The notes: a model not told the origin generated them from the letters alone. DNA of 64,000 nucleotides from Tenodera sinensis (GCA_030765045.1 CM060963.1:95386676-95450675); one strand, 5' to 3'. Counted from the first letter of the stretch, positions 34,801-48,267 are shown. Program-made: numbers and translations.

Positions 34801-37800
34801 GAGCTTTAAGACGAAAACAACAAATTGATAAACAGTTTATGATTCCTATCAATTTTATTATTATACCACTTTAGTGAGTCGAAATATTATGAAGCATATT
34901 AGCCAACATGCAGAACGAATTAGTTTGGGCAGTAAACGAGAAAAGTTATTGGAAATGTGCATTCTTCTGTTTTCTTTCATATACCTCTTTGCCGGCTATC
35001 TATGAATTTATATTGTCATAAATGGTAACTTTAACACTGTATCAGAATAGTTGTATGTATGCTGGGGATAATTTGCAGGTAAGTATGAATGAGTAATTGT
35101 AGCACGTCTGGTAAGAAGTATCTGGTCACGACGAATTAGAGGTTTTATTGGGTAATTGAAATTTTCAAGAAGTATTCATGGTCTTACTTCTAAACAATCT
35201 TTCTATTTTATTTTTATGCCATTTGAGATTTCGTTTGCAAATATAAAGAACATTTAAGTAGCCTTCATTTGAAGTTCTATATTTGGAGATTTTTATGATT
35301 CTTATTTAATTCTCATATTTATTAACTTACATCTTTTAAAAGAGAACCCAATTTTCAGTAAATGCAACAAACTGTTTTTCTGTAGTTTTCATAAATGTAT
35401 ACTTGATTGATATAAAGCAACAAATTTTTAATCAATCTTCGTTTGATTTAAATGTTAGTGACTGTAACATAATGCATTTAAACACGATTTTGTAAATTCT
35501 TGACTATTAAGAATTATTTTATTGTATTGTATGCTATTCATTAGGTTTTGCTTAAGTATAATGTCAGAAAAAATACGAAAAAAATTAAATTTGTGTATGA
35601 CGATGTAGTAAAACAAACTTTAATACCGACAGGATGTATAAACAAGAGTCGCAAACTCAGTAACATGACATATGCTATTGGCATTGATTTGCTTTAACAC
35701 ACTGAAGCAATACGCATGACGATGCAAATACTCGAATGAGTAAATGATCATTTCCCAGGAGAGCGTATATGGAGCAAAAGTTCAACCATAGTTCTGTATA
35801 TTCGTTGCTGATTTTCGAATGAGTAAAACATATATACTTGACAAACTATTAGAGAAAAAAAGGGACATTTTACTCATTTTTCACAGCATTATGATTGGCT
35901 TCGATTACGGAAAGTTAAGAGTACTATATTAGAACAGCAGCTGATGGAACATTTTTGTTGTCCCCACTTTTTTCCCTTAAGCATCTAATTTCGACACAAT
36001 TTATAATTAATGTTTGATTTACACTGTTTCTTAAAAGATGCAACAAACCTTACTAAATTTCTTTTATTTGGTCATTAAATGGAAAGCTGATCAAGAACAA
36101 AGATAAAATCTGACGTTCCAAAATTTTTGCAATTTGTTGAGAATAATCGTCGTTGCAATTAAACTGTCATAAATTGGGATACTGTAAATACATAATAAAA
36201 TATTTAATGGTGCTTCTTTATCTTAACCAGTTAACTAAAAATAAGTGGAAGACAGTTTAGTTGACTAAGTGTTTGAACTATTTATTTTGTTTTAGTTAAT
36301 GCTAAGATAAAACTATGCATTTAGATAATTTAGTTTTTCTGAATAATTTCTTTAAACGTGTGAATATCTTGTGTATCTTAATATAGTTACAACAACTGCA
36401 CTGGAATTACTTTTTCTTTATTCTTACATTAGGAAAAATTTGGCCTAAGTAACTTTTTTAAGTTTTCTACTTGGATTTAACTTTCTTAAAATTCCTTTTA
36501 AAAACCTCACAAAAAAGTCTTGTGTACTAAATTAGCGAACGTTAGCATTATTCATTTGATGCAGTTGCACCTTTATGATCGGCTTCGAAAAGTGCCAAGC
36601 ATTCCGTGCGGAGGTCGTCATGTCGCCCTTCAAACGTCATTTGTCTTACTTATCTGCAAGCAGTCTTACAGTGTTTACCTCTTCCGAACGCAAATATGCT
36701 GAAAATATGGGATATGATAAATTCATGGAACCGAAGTATTAAAACGTTCAGATTACACATACTGACGTTAAAGCTGTTTACCGCTTTCTTCAAAATTTGT
36801 GTTAGTTACTATTCTGTCATCGTTTGCTGTTGAAGGACCTATAGTGTACACAAAAGTTATTTATAATCTAATTCACCCTATAGTTTCCGAGTGATGCTCG
36901 CTAATAATATTATCAATGAATATTTCAAGTCTAGTGATTGATGCAGAAAGAAAATCGGTAAGAAAGAAGGCATCTTTGTGAGCTTCCGGGTCCCAAATGA
37001 GATACTCAGCGCTTTATCGTAAAGTTGAGGTTGTAAAAGATACGAGGTGCAGGAATAGCCTGAAGCTTCGCAGAGGAACAACAAGGAGAAGACCATATAT
37101 CATGTACCTTATGAGGCTTCTCCCAACGATGTGCGAGCACAGACAGAAAAGGGGTCGTTATCTGTAAGGGAAGAAGGTAACGGACGATGAAGGTGTGGAT
37201 AATCTGCATGCTGTGACAAAACAACGGCAAAGACGGTTTATCATCTCCTATAAAAACAAGGATTCTTTGCATTCATTTACAAGGTTTCTTTTAGCACTTC
37301 TTACTGTTGCAAAGTACTTCGAAAAAAGGAGAAAGGCGTTTCAGCTAAGATTTATCTTCAAGTGTATACGTCACTTGCTTGCGTAAAACTCCAGTTAAGC
37401 ACGAGGGCTTAAAAGTACCTACATTTGGAACTTTGTTGTAAGTGACGTCATGCATAGGTGTGAAAATTATTTTTTGTATAAAAATGATTGTAAATTCTGA
37501 GTTTCAAAATAATTTACACATGTCTAAAATAAAATCAGAGCTTGTGTAATTGCCTCTCGGCTATTTTTCGTAGAGATCAATCATTTTCCAAATCACAGCC
37601 TATGCAGAATGAAAGGTACACATCACAGATGAATTATGTGATATTTTATATCCAAATATGGCCCTGAATTTTCACACATAATACTGAAGAGTACATGACT
37701 GAAAATGGTTATGAAAGATGCAGTTTTTTTACAAATCTGAAATCTATTTGTCTACATTTTACTGAAGAAAAATCTCTCTCTATCCGTTGCATTATTCCAC

Positions 37801-37883
37801 TTATCCTGCAGTCCACGTGCACGGAAATCTTAGAAAGGAATCACTAAACTTGCATATTTATTGAATATTATTATTGCTATAAT
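34801..37883. other. Unassigned AT-rich DNA, 3.1 kb
   Basis: No gene or repeat recognised. Short overlapping frames at 36520-37390 (60-88 codons, both strands) lie in a less AT-rich patch but have no known motif. Confidence 0.4.
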
Positions 37884-38363
37884 TTGTTATTTAGAACATA
37901 CAGAACATTTCATACCCAAACGATTCTATCAAAAGCATCCATAGTGCCCCACAATGGTTCTGATCAACTGATATGTAGAGCTGGCGCAACGAAAGCTTGC
38001 CAATCTGCAAGCACGTGCAGAAGACTACTTTCCTATCGCGCCGTTATGCCTGTTGCGACAGTATCCCTATCAACGGATTCCAGTACCCAGCAACGTCTCG
38101 AGGTGTGCCTAGCACTGGAAATAAGTAGAGGGGGAGTAGACAGTGGAAGTGGCGAATATAATGCGAGGAGTGGAAGTGTCACGTGGCCTTCAATCGAGAC
38201 AAAGAACACGACTTTCCCAAGTGTCAAAGTTTCCCGCATCTGTCGTTGGCAACTTTTTGTTGCGTTACCTCTGCTAACTTTCAGTGTATTGCTCAAATTG
38301 GTATATAACTCAGAAAAGTCCACCACTTATCAATTGTATTTAGAATTCTACGAACATCTATAA
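37884..38363 (+). CDS. Unrecognised 159-codon open frame
   Basis: The longest frame in the window that is not made of simple repeats or recognised transposon protein. It is Ser/Thr-rich, and residues about 124-141 form a hydrophobic segment (LFVALPLLTFSVLLKLVY). No family motif is visible. Its first codon is not a convincing start, and a 97-codon frame overlaps on the minus strand. The core 37970-38280 is less AT-rich than its surroundings, which suits either a host exon or an unknown mobile element. A chance open frame is also possible. Confidence 0.2.
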   Translation: MLFRTYRTFHTQTILSKASIVPHNGSDQLICRAGATKACQSASTCRRLLSYRAVMPVATVSLSTDSSTQQRLEVCLALEISRGGVDSGSGEYNARSGSVTWPSIETKNTTFPSVKVSRICRWQLFVALPLLTFSVLLKLVYNSEKSTTYQLYLEFYEHL

Positions 38364-38392
38364 CCTCTGATAAAAACTAAGGAGTGTTTCAC

Positions 38393-38407
38393 GCCCCCCC
38401 CCCCCCA
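38393..38407. repeat. Poly(C) run
   Basis: About 14 consecutive C, conspicuous in AT-rich DNA. Confidence 0.9.
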
Positions 38408-38784
38408 ATAGAATGGGACACTGAGAACTATTGCATTCAAAGACTGTCCATAGAGAAAAAATTCAATTTTACGAACTTCTAGCCTTGTCAAAAGTATCTC
38501 ACTTCCTTAAAAAGACTTCGATATTTTAGACACTTTCAAAATTCTTTATTGTGCCACTTGATCAAACAGAAAAACATTCTTCTTTGAAGCTAAATTTGTT
38601 GTAGACTACTGTATCAGGATTAGTCTACCCAATTACTTACGCCAAACACATTTATGGCAGACATTTACGGCTGATAGCTGACCACGCCACGATCAAATTA
38701 TTTATTTATTTACAGCATGATTTCACAATTTCACAGCATGTTTAACTATACAACGGTGCAAGACGTGGCAAGTATATTATTATA
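38408..38784. other. Unassigned AT-rich DNA
   Basis: No recognised feature. Confidence 0.4.
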
Positions 38785-38940
38785 TGTGTTCGAATCTTGC
38801 TTAGGGTGAATTATCCGGATAAGTTCTTTTTCCTGAGAAGACGAATGTCAAGTAACTGCAAGATCTAAGGGCCTCGTTTCACCTATTTCCTTCATTCGCC
38901 GTCCGATATGACCCTACGTTGGAGGACGTTAGAAAAGTAA
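38785..38940 (+). mobile_element. SINE family a, copy 3 (5'-truncated)
   Basis: GTTCGAATCTTGCTTAGGG retains a B-box-like start. The body CCTGAGAAGACGAATG and the end ATATGACCCTACGTTGGAGG match the copy at 6357-6560. As there, an M1 element lies immediately beyond its 3' end, although in the opposite orientation. Confidence 0.68.
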
Positions 38941-38960
38941 TACCTTTTACCAGTGTTTTT

Positions 38961-40604
<1,644 letters not shown>

Positions 40605-41724
40605 TATTCTTTTATATACAACGCAATAATACGTGAGGGTTAAGGTGTTAGAACCTTAATACTACCAGTCAGGGTATAAATAACCAACAGTTCACAGAAC
40701 GGAAGCTTCAAGTCTGTTATTTTATAGACACAAATTAATATGCTTGCAGCTGTGATTTTGTTCTTTTGGAGGTTTCTGTTTTGTTGATAATGGTAAATAC
40801 ATAAGGGCTAAACAAATGTAAAAGACAGGAACGAACCTGTTTCCGTTTGTTACAATGTATGTATCTGACATATCTTCCTGGAACATCTTTTCGCATCCTC
40901 CAGCCGTTTTTGTCAGCAAAGTGCTACCTTCTGACTACTCTAGTCACATCAATTTGACCTTTTTAACTGTTTCCTCCCAGTTTGTTACTTTTATTTTACT
41001 TTCCGCGATTTTCTACTTTTAGGAAAGCAATTACCTTTTTTTAATACAATATGAGGAGAAGTCCCTAGAGTAAGCTCACGTGGATTCTAAATTGCTTTTC
41101 TTTCCTTCTCTTACATCCCTTTTTATCCATTTCTGCTCCGCTCCGTTTCTTCCTCTTTATCGTACAAACTAATGGATTTCTTTTATTTGCATTCCCAGGA
41201 GGTACAGCGCCTAATACATCCCAATTTACTCATCCCAGCTGAAGTATACGTTTCAGGAATGCTTTTGTTAAATTTACTTCTGTCTAACGAAGGTGCAACT
41301 GTAGTTCCTCAACTGTTTCTCCTGGATTACAATTGTTTTCATTAAGGTAATAATACAAATTGATTGCAATAGCTGTCACTAAGGTGAACGAGCGTACATG
41401 TAATTTACAAGGTTTTGTAAAAGGTTGATTTGAGTTTAATTTGGTTTAGAGGAGAATCAAAATTACTTCCTCTTTTTATTCATCTGGTGCCAATAACGTG
41501 ACTTTGATCTCACTAGCTTCAGAAAACATTATTGTCGTCCCTTTCCGTCCCTAGTGATTCCTCTGCAGTCAGAAATACCATACAAGTAACTAAGTAACGT
41601 CACAAACTTCTAACTAATTAATTAGAAACTTCCCTGTTTATAATTATTTAAAACTGAAATTATTTCAATTATTTGAATACTTTGTTTCATCACACCGTTC
41701 CGATTGAAAGCTACCGGTTTTTTT
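40605..41724. other. Unassigned AT-rich DNA
   Basis: No recognised gene or repeat. Confidence 0.4.
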
Positions 41725-42155
41725 ACCTTCACTACTACGTATAGTAAGTAGTGGAAGTGTTGTATTCGACCCAACATTCGATGTCGAGATTTCACCGGAA
41801 ATATGTGTTTTGTGGCTTCCTAAATCCAAATCATAACTGGAAAACCAAAAGCCGGCTAAAAATCAAAGTTGGAATTTAAGTTTAATATCTTTTAAGGATA
41901 CGGCACGTAGATTTTGAAGAACATTCCTCCATCTTGAACTACCATTTACATAGAACATTTTTAAAAAATGATGAGTTTCTCAAAAATGACTCTAATGATT
42001 TTGATTAAAATGTCATATATTTAAGACACTTTTATGGCAAATGAAACGTATATTTTGAATTTTCCGGCTATAGCCCATGTAGTCTGTTTACTCTTGATAA
42101 CTTTTGAATAAGTAGCAAACCGTAAGAGATAGACCAAATCATACTATACAAAAAT
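41725..42155 (-). mobile_element. M1 element copy E, first part (split by copy F)
   Basis: Starts at the diverged right end ACCTTCACTACT and runs in minus orientation through GATGTCGAGATTTCACCGGA, GGCTATAGCCCATGTAGTC and GAGATAGACCAAATCATACT to TATACAAAAA. Here M1 copy F begins in the opposite orientation. The expected next block (ATGTAGATCT) is found only at 43873, beyond copy F. Confidence 0.85.
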
Positions 42156-42722
42156 CTGACGTGCTACACTCACATGACTTTCTCTACCCTTGTACTAACT
42201 TTTCCTACAAACATTTATTCCTCTATCTTCTCCATGTCAATCGAGATAAATATTTGCAGAAATTTTTGCTACTATTCTTGTAGATGCCAGGGGGAATATG
42301 AAGGAAAAATCCAGTACTTGACCTATTTTAGGGTTGTCATGAGGACACGCTTACTAATAGATTTGTAGAACATGACAATTTCAAGTATGAACGATAAATG
42401 ATGGAAAACCATATAACCTAAAAATATTTGATACCAGTAGATGAAATATAATGTATAAAATTATTATAAAATTTGGAAATAGGATAATTAACAGGTTTAT
42501 AATTAATCTAATTTAGTGTAGTATACATGTATACATGTAAACTAGTAAAACTAGTAAAACAAGTTTAAGAATCATGAATAATTTATAAACCAATTTCTTC
42601 TAAAACAATTGCAATTGAAAACTTCGGAACAAATTAACATTACATTTAGTAATCACTCCGCGAGCATCATAAAGTATACCAGTTCTCAATTTGCAATATT
42701 GCATTTGGCTCTTAAATAAGAA

Positions 42723-42790
42723 ATGAAAGGCACAAATTGTAGCTTTTCCCTTATTAATGAAAGGCACAAATTGTAGCTTTTCCCTTATTA
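42723..42790. repeat. 34-bp perfect tandem duplication
   Basis: ATGAAAGGCACAAATTGTAG plus 14 bp, at 42723 and again at 42757. Confidence 0.92.
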
Positions 42791-42840
42791 ATCTGGTCTA
42801 GATTTTTTCAAATCAGATTGTAGTGTGAAGTTTTAGTCCT

Positions 42841-42893
42841 TATTTTGTTGGTTGCCGATGCCAATTTTATTGGCATTGGTAATCAACAAAATA
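42841..42893 (+). repeat. 24-bp inverted repeat with 5-nt loop
   Basis: The arms 42841-42864 and 42870-42893 are separated by TTTTA. As plus-strand RNA all 24 positions pair, three of them as G-U (57/77, 54/80 and 51/83 in the last two digits). No bulges. Confidence 0.85.
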
Positions 42894-43089
42894 GAGAACT
42901 AACTCTTGATCCTAAAATTACTTAAAGATAAAGCTAGAAAATATGTTGTCAATGTAAATATCGCCATTTCGAAACCATTGCAATATATAAATTTCAATAA
43001 GTCGCAATTAATTATTCCTGGATATAAAAACCCTCTTACTAACATTTCCACAAACTAGTATATATTTTGTAAGCATAAACGAACAAGAA

Positions 43090-43094
<5 letters not shown>

Positions 43095-43139
<45 letters not shown>
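43095..43139. repeat. (TA)n microsatellite
   Basis: About 22 TA units. Confidence 0.95.
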
Positions 43140-43142
<3 letters not shown>

Positions 43143-43869
43143 CAAGTAATATGTATAATTACTAACGCCTTGTAGTAGTTTTGAGAAATTAAAATTACAT
43201 GTCATGGCCTACATTAGGCTTTGAGCGATAGTCAAGTCATTTAAAGATGGTCGCTTTGAAATTCTGTTCTCTTTACACAGCTAAGATATAAAAAATGTGA
43301 ACACCAACCTTTCAGTTTAGAAAAGTATAAGTGTTGGAAAACTCACACAAATAACAAGGAATATCTATGGCTCACTCCACCAAAAAATTATTTGGACATA
43401 AACTGTGCATTTTAACAAGATCAACATTTTTTGTACACTATGATTTGGTCAATTTCTTACGATTTATGAGTTATTTAAATGCTAGCAAGAGTAAACAGGA
43501 CTACATAGGCTATAGCCAAAAAATTCAAAACATTCATTTTATTTCTCATAAGAATGCCTTAAACTTGTGGCATTTTAATAAAAAAATCATTATTGAGAAA
43601 ATCAAACATTTTCGAAAAATTTACTTTGTAAAGGGTAGTTTAATGTCGCATCCTAGAAAGACGTTAAACTTATATACAAATGTTGGTTTTTAACCGACTT
43701 TTCGTTTTGAGCCATGCTGTTCAGATACATCTAAACACACACGAACCTTTTTCTAAAAATGCTTTTCAATGCTTCTCAACACATACATTTTCGGTGAAAT
43801 CTCGACATAGAATATTTGGGTGGAGTACAATATTTCCTCTACTTACATCCTCTACATAGTAGAGAAAGT

Positions 43870-43955
43870 AAAAATGTAGATCTCTCTCTCTCTCTCTTAT
43901 AGCAAATCTTTTTGGAAATATTCCTTGTTACTTGTGTGAGTTTTGCAGTCTGGTG
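43870..43955 (-). mobile_element. M1 element copy E, continuation
   Basis: AAAAATGTAGATCT directly after copy F resumes the M1 minus-strand order. It runs into a CT run (43879-43898) and then GAAATATTCCTTGTTACTTG and TGTGAGTTTT, the next M1 block. An internal deletion of about 30 bp accompanies the CT expansion. The copy then ends. Confidence 0.75.
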
Positions 43956-44134
43956 TATTGTATCGCATAGACTTCACATTAAATTCTTAATTGTTATGCA
44001 CGGTACCACGAATTTCCCATGTATCTTCACATGATTCAGGATTTCAGGACCAGACGATTGGTGAATTGAGGTCGGACAGTGGAGTTCTTGCTGTATAAGG
44101 ATGTTTGCCTAAGGTTTACTGGCTGGACACCCTT

Positions 44135-44194
<60 letters not shown>

Positions 44195-44789
44195 AGGGGA
44201 GGGGTGTGAGGGGGAGGCCTCATTCATTCCGGGTTGAGGATGAAACAGGTAGGCTTATTCTGAATTAGAGTTGGTATCATTCTGGAATCATTAGGGACCC
44301 CGTTCTCCTAGCGCGAATCGGTATCCGGATCCGGTCACGTTTCAGGCCTCCCTTTTATCTCTTGCTCCCATCCATCACCCAAGTTACAAAGAGTCGATAA
44401 TGTTCCATGTACGGTGCTGAGCTCTAGTGATTCCCTCCCACCTACCTGTGCCTTATACTAATCCTCAATATACGACAGCGATGTCCAAGCCTGTCTCTTT
44501 GGAGACGCTTACGTAATTAGCTCCTATGGCGCACCTCCTCTTTCAGTCGGAGGGTGAATACGCCTGTGGCATTTAGACCTGCAAGCAGTGAGTATCCAAT
44601 GACGCACACAAACAGGCATTGGATGGCAGCTTCTAAGTCATACCTTGAATTTTCTGGGAATGTTCTCCGAAGACCATTTTGTATTATTTTTGCATTCTTT
44701 TTCCTTTTAAGTGAGCCATTTCCGAGATATTGTTTATTATTTGTTTCTATTTGCCAATACGTATACTCTTCTCAAATAGGAATATATTA
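43956..44789. other. Unassigned DNA with a (GT)n microsatellite at 44137-44189
   Basis: The GT array has about 26 units. TTTACTGGCTGGACACCCTTCC just before it, and the less AT-rich patch 44280-44560, look repeat-derived but no second copy is present here. The Thr-His frame at 44036-44227 is an artefact. Confidence 0.5.
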
Positions 44790-45036
44790 TTAGTTTTTTT
44801 ATTTCTTAGCCTTGCAAAGAGAACGGAATTTCAAAGGCATCGCAAAGGAACGAGGTCTTAGGAACGAGGTCTTAAAACATTTCACTAACGCTTAAAACCT
44901 ACTGCATTTCCATATTTCCTTTGCACCTACAAGAAAATCAGAAATAAGTTACTTTCTGAAAATGCTTGTCGATTAAAATGAAGTACATAGAGAAATATAC
45001 GTTTGCAACAATAGTTTGAATAAGAGTAAGAGCAAG
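44790..45036 (-). mobile_element. M1 element copy G, left part
   Basis: CTTGCAAAGAGAACGGAATT, TTTCCTTTGCACCTACAAG and TAAGTTACTTTCTGAAAATG follow the left third of M1 in minus orientation. The left inverted end has decayed to AAGAGTAAGAGCAAGC. A 14-bp block (GGAACGAGGTCTTA) is tandemly duplicated near 44847-44874. Confidence 0.75.
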
Positions 45037-45128
45037 CAATAGGTTACCTGATGATTATTTTGGTATATCTTATAAGGCTACCAGCTTCGAATTTCTCGCC
45101 AAATATTGATAGACTTCTTAAACGTAAA

Positions 45129-45361
45129 AAAAAAATATATTTTTTGTTATTTAACGACGCTGTCAATTGCCAGGATCACATCAGCGTCGTCGGTGTGCCG
45201 GAATTTCGTCCCGCAGGAGTTCTTTTACATGCCAGTAAATCTACTGACATGGAGCTGTCGTTTTACAGCACACTTAAAAACCATCGGCCTGGGCCGGGTT
45301 GGAACCCACGACCTTGGGATCAGTAAGCCAGCGTCTAACCAACTGAGCCACCCAGACCGAC
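45129..45361 (-). mobile_element. tRNA-headed SINE with 13-bp target-site duplication
   Basis: On the minus strand the head reads GGGTGGCTCAGTTGGTTAGA and GGTTCCAACCCGG, the A and B boxes of a tRNA-like RNA polymerase III promoter. The body runs through GGTTTTTAAGTGTGCTGTAA to a T/A-rich tail at 45129-45145. TCTTAAACGTAAA flanks it at 45116-45128 and 45362-45374, identical on both sides. The short frames of 91-105 codons over it are not genes. Confidence 0.9.
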
Positions 45362-45374
45362 TCTTAAACGTAAA

Positions 45375-45964
45375 CAATACCAAGAAGTCACTAATGAACA
45401 CATGTTTATCGCAGAAGATTTGAAAGTGCTTTCGTAAATCAAACGCAACTTAGATGTAAACAATCCGTCACATCAACACAATGCGCGTGCGAGTGTTAAA
45501 CAATGTCGAAGTCCGCGTATAGTGGAAGGAGTTAAATCCCCTCTTTCAAAAACATTGGACATCGCTGATCTACGATAAGCAATTGTGCAAATTGCAGTTA
45601 ACTTTGGCTACATAGTATAAAATATAAACTAAAAGCCCCGGCGCAACAGACCGTGAAGGGCCAAGGCCTGCCTGTTCGACTTTTATTTTTATTTCAACCA
45701 TCTCAATTATTTTATATAACACTTTTATAGTTATTTCCTTATAGCTTTACCAGAACATATAGTTATATAGTAGTAACTTTATCTCTTGCTCTACCACTAT
45801 GATTAAGATTTCTGTTATTTGGTTGATGATATGATAGGATCAAATCCACATTCAAAAGGAGATCTTTTTTCTCGATCTTCAATTTTCTTTTAAAATAAAA
45901 AATTGGTTAATATAGTTTTGAAAATTAAAGATACGATTTTCTTACCTTTGAAGTTTTAAAAGTT
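45375..45964. other. Unassigned DNA with a SINE-like scrap
   Basis: CCGTGAAGGGCCAAGGCCTG near 45649-45668 resembles the body of some insect SINEs. Nothing else recognised. Confidence 0.35.
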
Positions 45965-46280
45965 GAACGTCCGCTGTGTCCCCCACCTCTGCCCACTACA
46001 GGCGTCATTGGTGAGGTGCAGTACTGGAGGATGGGACGTCGCCAGCGCCCCGAGCCCTCCCGGCCAGTTATACGGTCTTCTCGACCTGGGGCCGTCAGTT
46101 CTCCTTCAAGCAGCTCCTCAGTTGTTACCCCGGGATCTAACGAGGCTGAGTGCACCCCGTGCCAGACCTCCCAGAGGGGATTAAATCCCCATGCTGGTAC
46201 CGGGGATCGAACCCGGGTCCTCCGCGCCAGAGGCAAGCGCGCTACGAACTGCGGTACGGAGGCGGTCGCTATAAAATATA
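45965..46280 (-). mobile_element. tRNA-headed SINE (family c)
   Basis: The minus strand starts near 46270 with CGTACCGCAGTTCGTAGCGC (A box) and GGGTTCGATCCCCGGTACC (B box). The body continues with GGGGATTTAATCCCCTCTGG and is GC-rich to about 45965, in contrast to the AT-rich flanks. Overlapping open frames of 73-119 codons reflect this composition. Confidence 0.8.
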
Positions 46281-47965
46281 CCATTCCAAATTCTATGTTT
46301 TAAAACTTTCTCAAATTGTTGTAGACTATGTTCAACTGAAGAAAAAAAGTTTTCCTAAGCTGAAAGACCCGATAGAGTCATGGTAGTAATACAGAGATTA
46401 TCCTCATTACATTCTATAATTTTACCTAGTTTATAGACTTGTTTTCTTTCGAACATTGCTGGAAAATACAGTGCCCCTTTTCACCGGATTTCCGTTTCCC
46501 CCGGTAATAACATGAGCTAAACGTGTTATTTGCGTGAGGCTTGCATGTACACCGTACATTAATGTTTCGTAACTGACACGCTTAAAATAGATTAATATGC
46601 GTTTCGATCTTTATATGAAGTCTAATAATGAATGGACTTTTCTTGTAGTTCATGGCCTAGTTCACACATGAACAACAAAACTAGAGTGTTTTATTGTGTG
46701 GCTTACACATCTCGGAGGTAACCATGATGCTGTTCTCCGTCACAAAACGCTACAGCCCCATGTTACCTGGAAAATAAGAAAAATACAGTTCCTACCAGCG
46801 CTTCTAGTGTTGGTGGTGTTTCAACATGAATAATTAACTTAATATAGCAGCGGAAGTGGTATATGTGGTATTTCCTTTTAAATTATGTATGTGCTCCAGT
46901 TTTCTCCCTGGCAAGTTTTTCAGAAAGGAGAGAAAACAGAAGGATTGTGTGATACACGTCACAGTGTGATAAAATGTCAGCATTATATTTGTGTTAACAA
47001 TTCCCTTGTCATATCTTCATGATAACATTTTATGCTGATTTAATCTGGAAAGCAACTTGCGAAAAAGTTGTGTAACACAAGATGTATTAACATTTCTTCA
47101 GATTGTAGCTATTATGCTCCATGACGAAGGTTGTTGGAACAACACACTATTGCTTGTTAATCTCAAATTGCTTGAGTGCCAATGAGGATTGCACCTTCAT
47201 GATGTCTAGAAGTTCTCACCTGGTTACGGTGGCTCGCTATTATCTCGAGCGATGAGGTTATTACCTCAAGGTAATCACGGATTGACCGAAAGGATTAACT
47301 GACCCATATTCTTGATGTATAAAATGTTAATGAAACCTACTTCAAATAATATATACTCAAATAATTTAGATATCAAGATATACTTCTAAAATACAGACTC
47401 TGTTGGGTGGTTCAATTTTATGAAACCACATTTTTATCACTGAGAAAACGGATATTATTTATGAATTGCATTATAATGCTGCCAGTAATTTCCTAACAAA
47501 TATTCTGGCTAGTTTTACCATTAAAACAGATAGTCCCATAATAATGTGGTCCATCTTAACTTTTGCACCAACAGGCTCTTAGGTCACTCTTACATTTTCA
47601 AGGCCTACTTCATTGCTCACATTAGAAATACAGCACACTAAGCCTTTTAATAGGCTGAACATAGGTGTTAAAATATTTTTCATGCTGATATTGTTAGAGC
47701 TGTATTTTTGGCACAACGATTTCACGTAAGCGAATACATTTGGAAGTCTTCTTTCAAAATAAAAACGTGTTAATGCCTATAGCCCTACTGTTTAAAATAT
47801 TTACGTTTTACCTTTTCTACTTTGGTTGCACTGTGTAATAGTTAAAACTGATAACTAATGCAACTATTAGAAAGTACCAGATTTGTGGTCACTGATTGTC
47901 AGAAACTTCCTAGGGACATGAACATCCTATGACGAATTATCAAGCATTAGTTGGGGATAATGCCC
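46281..47965. other. Unassigned AT-rich DNA, 1.7 kb
   Basis: No recognised gene or repeat. AATAATCACGG-type inverted motifs near 47240-47280 (ACCTCAAGGT) are short and of unclear meaning. Confidence 0.4.
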
Positions 47966-48110
47966 AAAAAGCTCTGATATGTGCACTCGCATCACATTCT
48001 CTACTCTGCTTCTTTTTATACAAACTTATTCTTCTTCTCGTATCTATAATTCGTATTAATCTTGATAAACGTTTGCATAACTGGTTTTATTATATGCAGG
48101 CTGTTAGGGG
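47966..48110 (+). mobile_element. M1 element copy H, left end only
   Basis: GCTCTGATATGTGCACTCGC, CACATTCTCTACTC, then ATACAAACTTATTC and GATAAACGTTTGCATAACTG follow the left 130 bp of M1 including the extra block outside the inverted end. It stops just after GCAGGCTGTTAGGGG. Confidence 0.65.
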
Positions 48111-48267
48111 TATAAGTGCAGATGTTTGTATTGGTAATTCAGGACAGTGTAATGAACATTATCACATCAATATTTGCTTCATTTGTGAACTTCTAGTTTA
48201 ATTTATTAAGAGTAGTGTGTTTTCAGGTTGGCTTAGTACCACCAAATAGGCGTGCCACAGAAGAAGT

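Larger units (their letters stand above)
42303..43206. mobile_element. Unidentified 0.9-kb insertion within M1 copy F
   Basis: This block is absent from all other M1 copies, so it is an insertion or a rearrangement. It is very AT-rich and has no open frame of note. It contains a 34-bp tandem duplication (42723-42790), a 24-bp inverted repeat (42841-42893) and a (TA)n run (43095-43139). Terminal repeats and target duplications are not obvious. Confidence 0.5.
42177..43869 (+). mobile_element. M1 element copy F, inserted in copy E and itself interrupted
   Basis: The left end ACTTTCTCTACC lies at 42177 and the right end AGTAGAGAAAGT at 43858-43869, so it is full length. It splits after GGGGGAATATG (about 42300) and resumes at CTACATTAGGCTTTGAGCGA (about 43208), leaving roughly 0.9 kb of foreign DNA inside. 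It carries the short, unexpanded form of the CA site (AAACACACACG near 43733-43743). Confidence 0.85.

Noticed and set aside
46190..46270. A real tRNA gene
   Set aside because: A and B boxes are good, but the sequence is the head of a roughly 300-bp GC-rich SINE.
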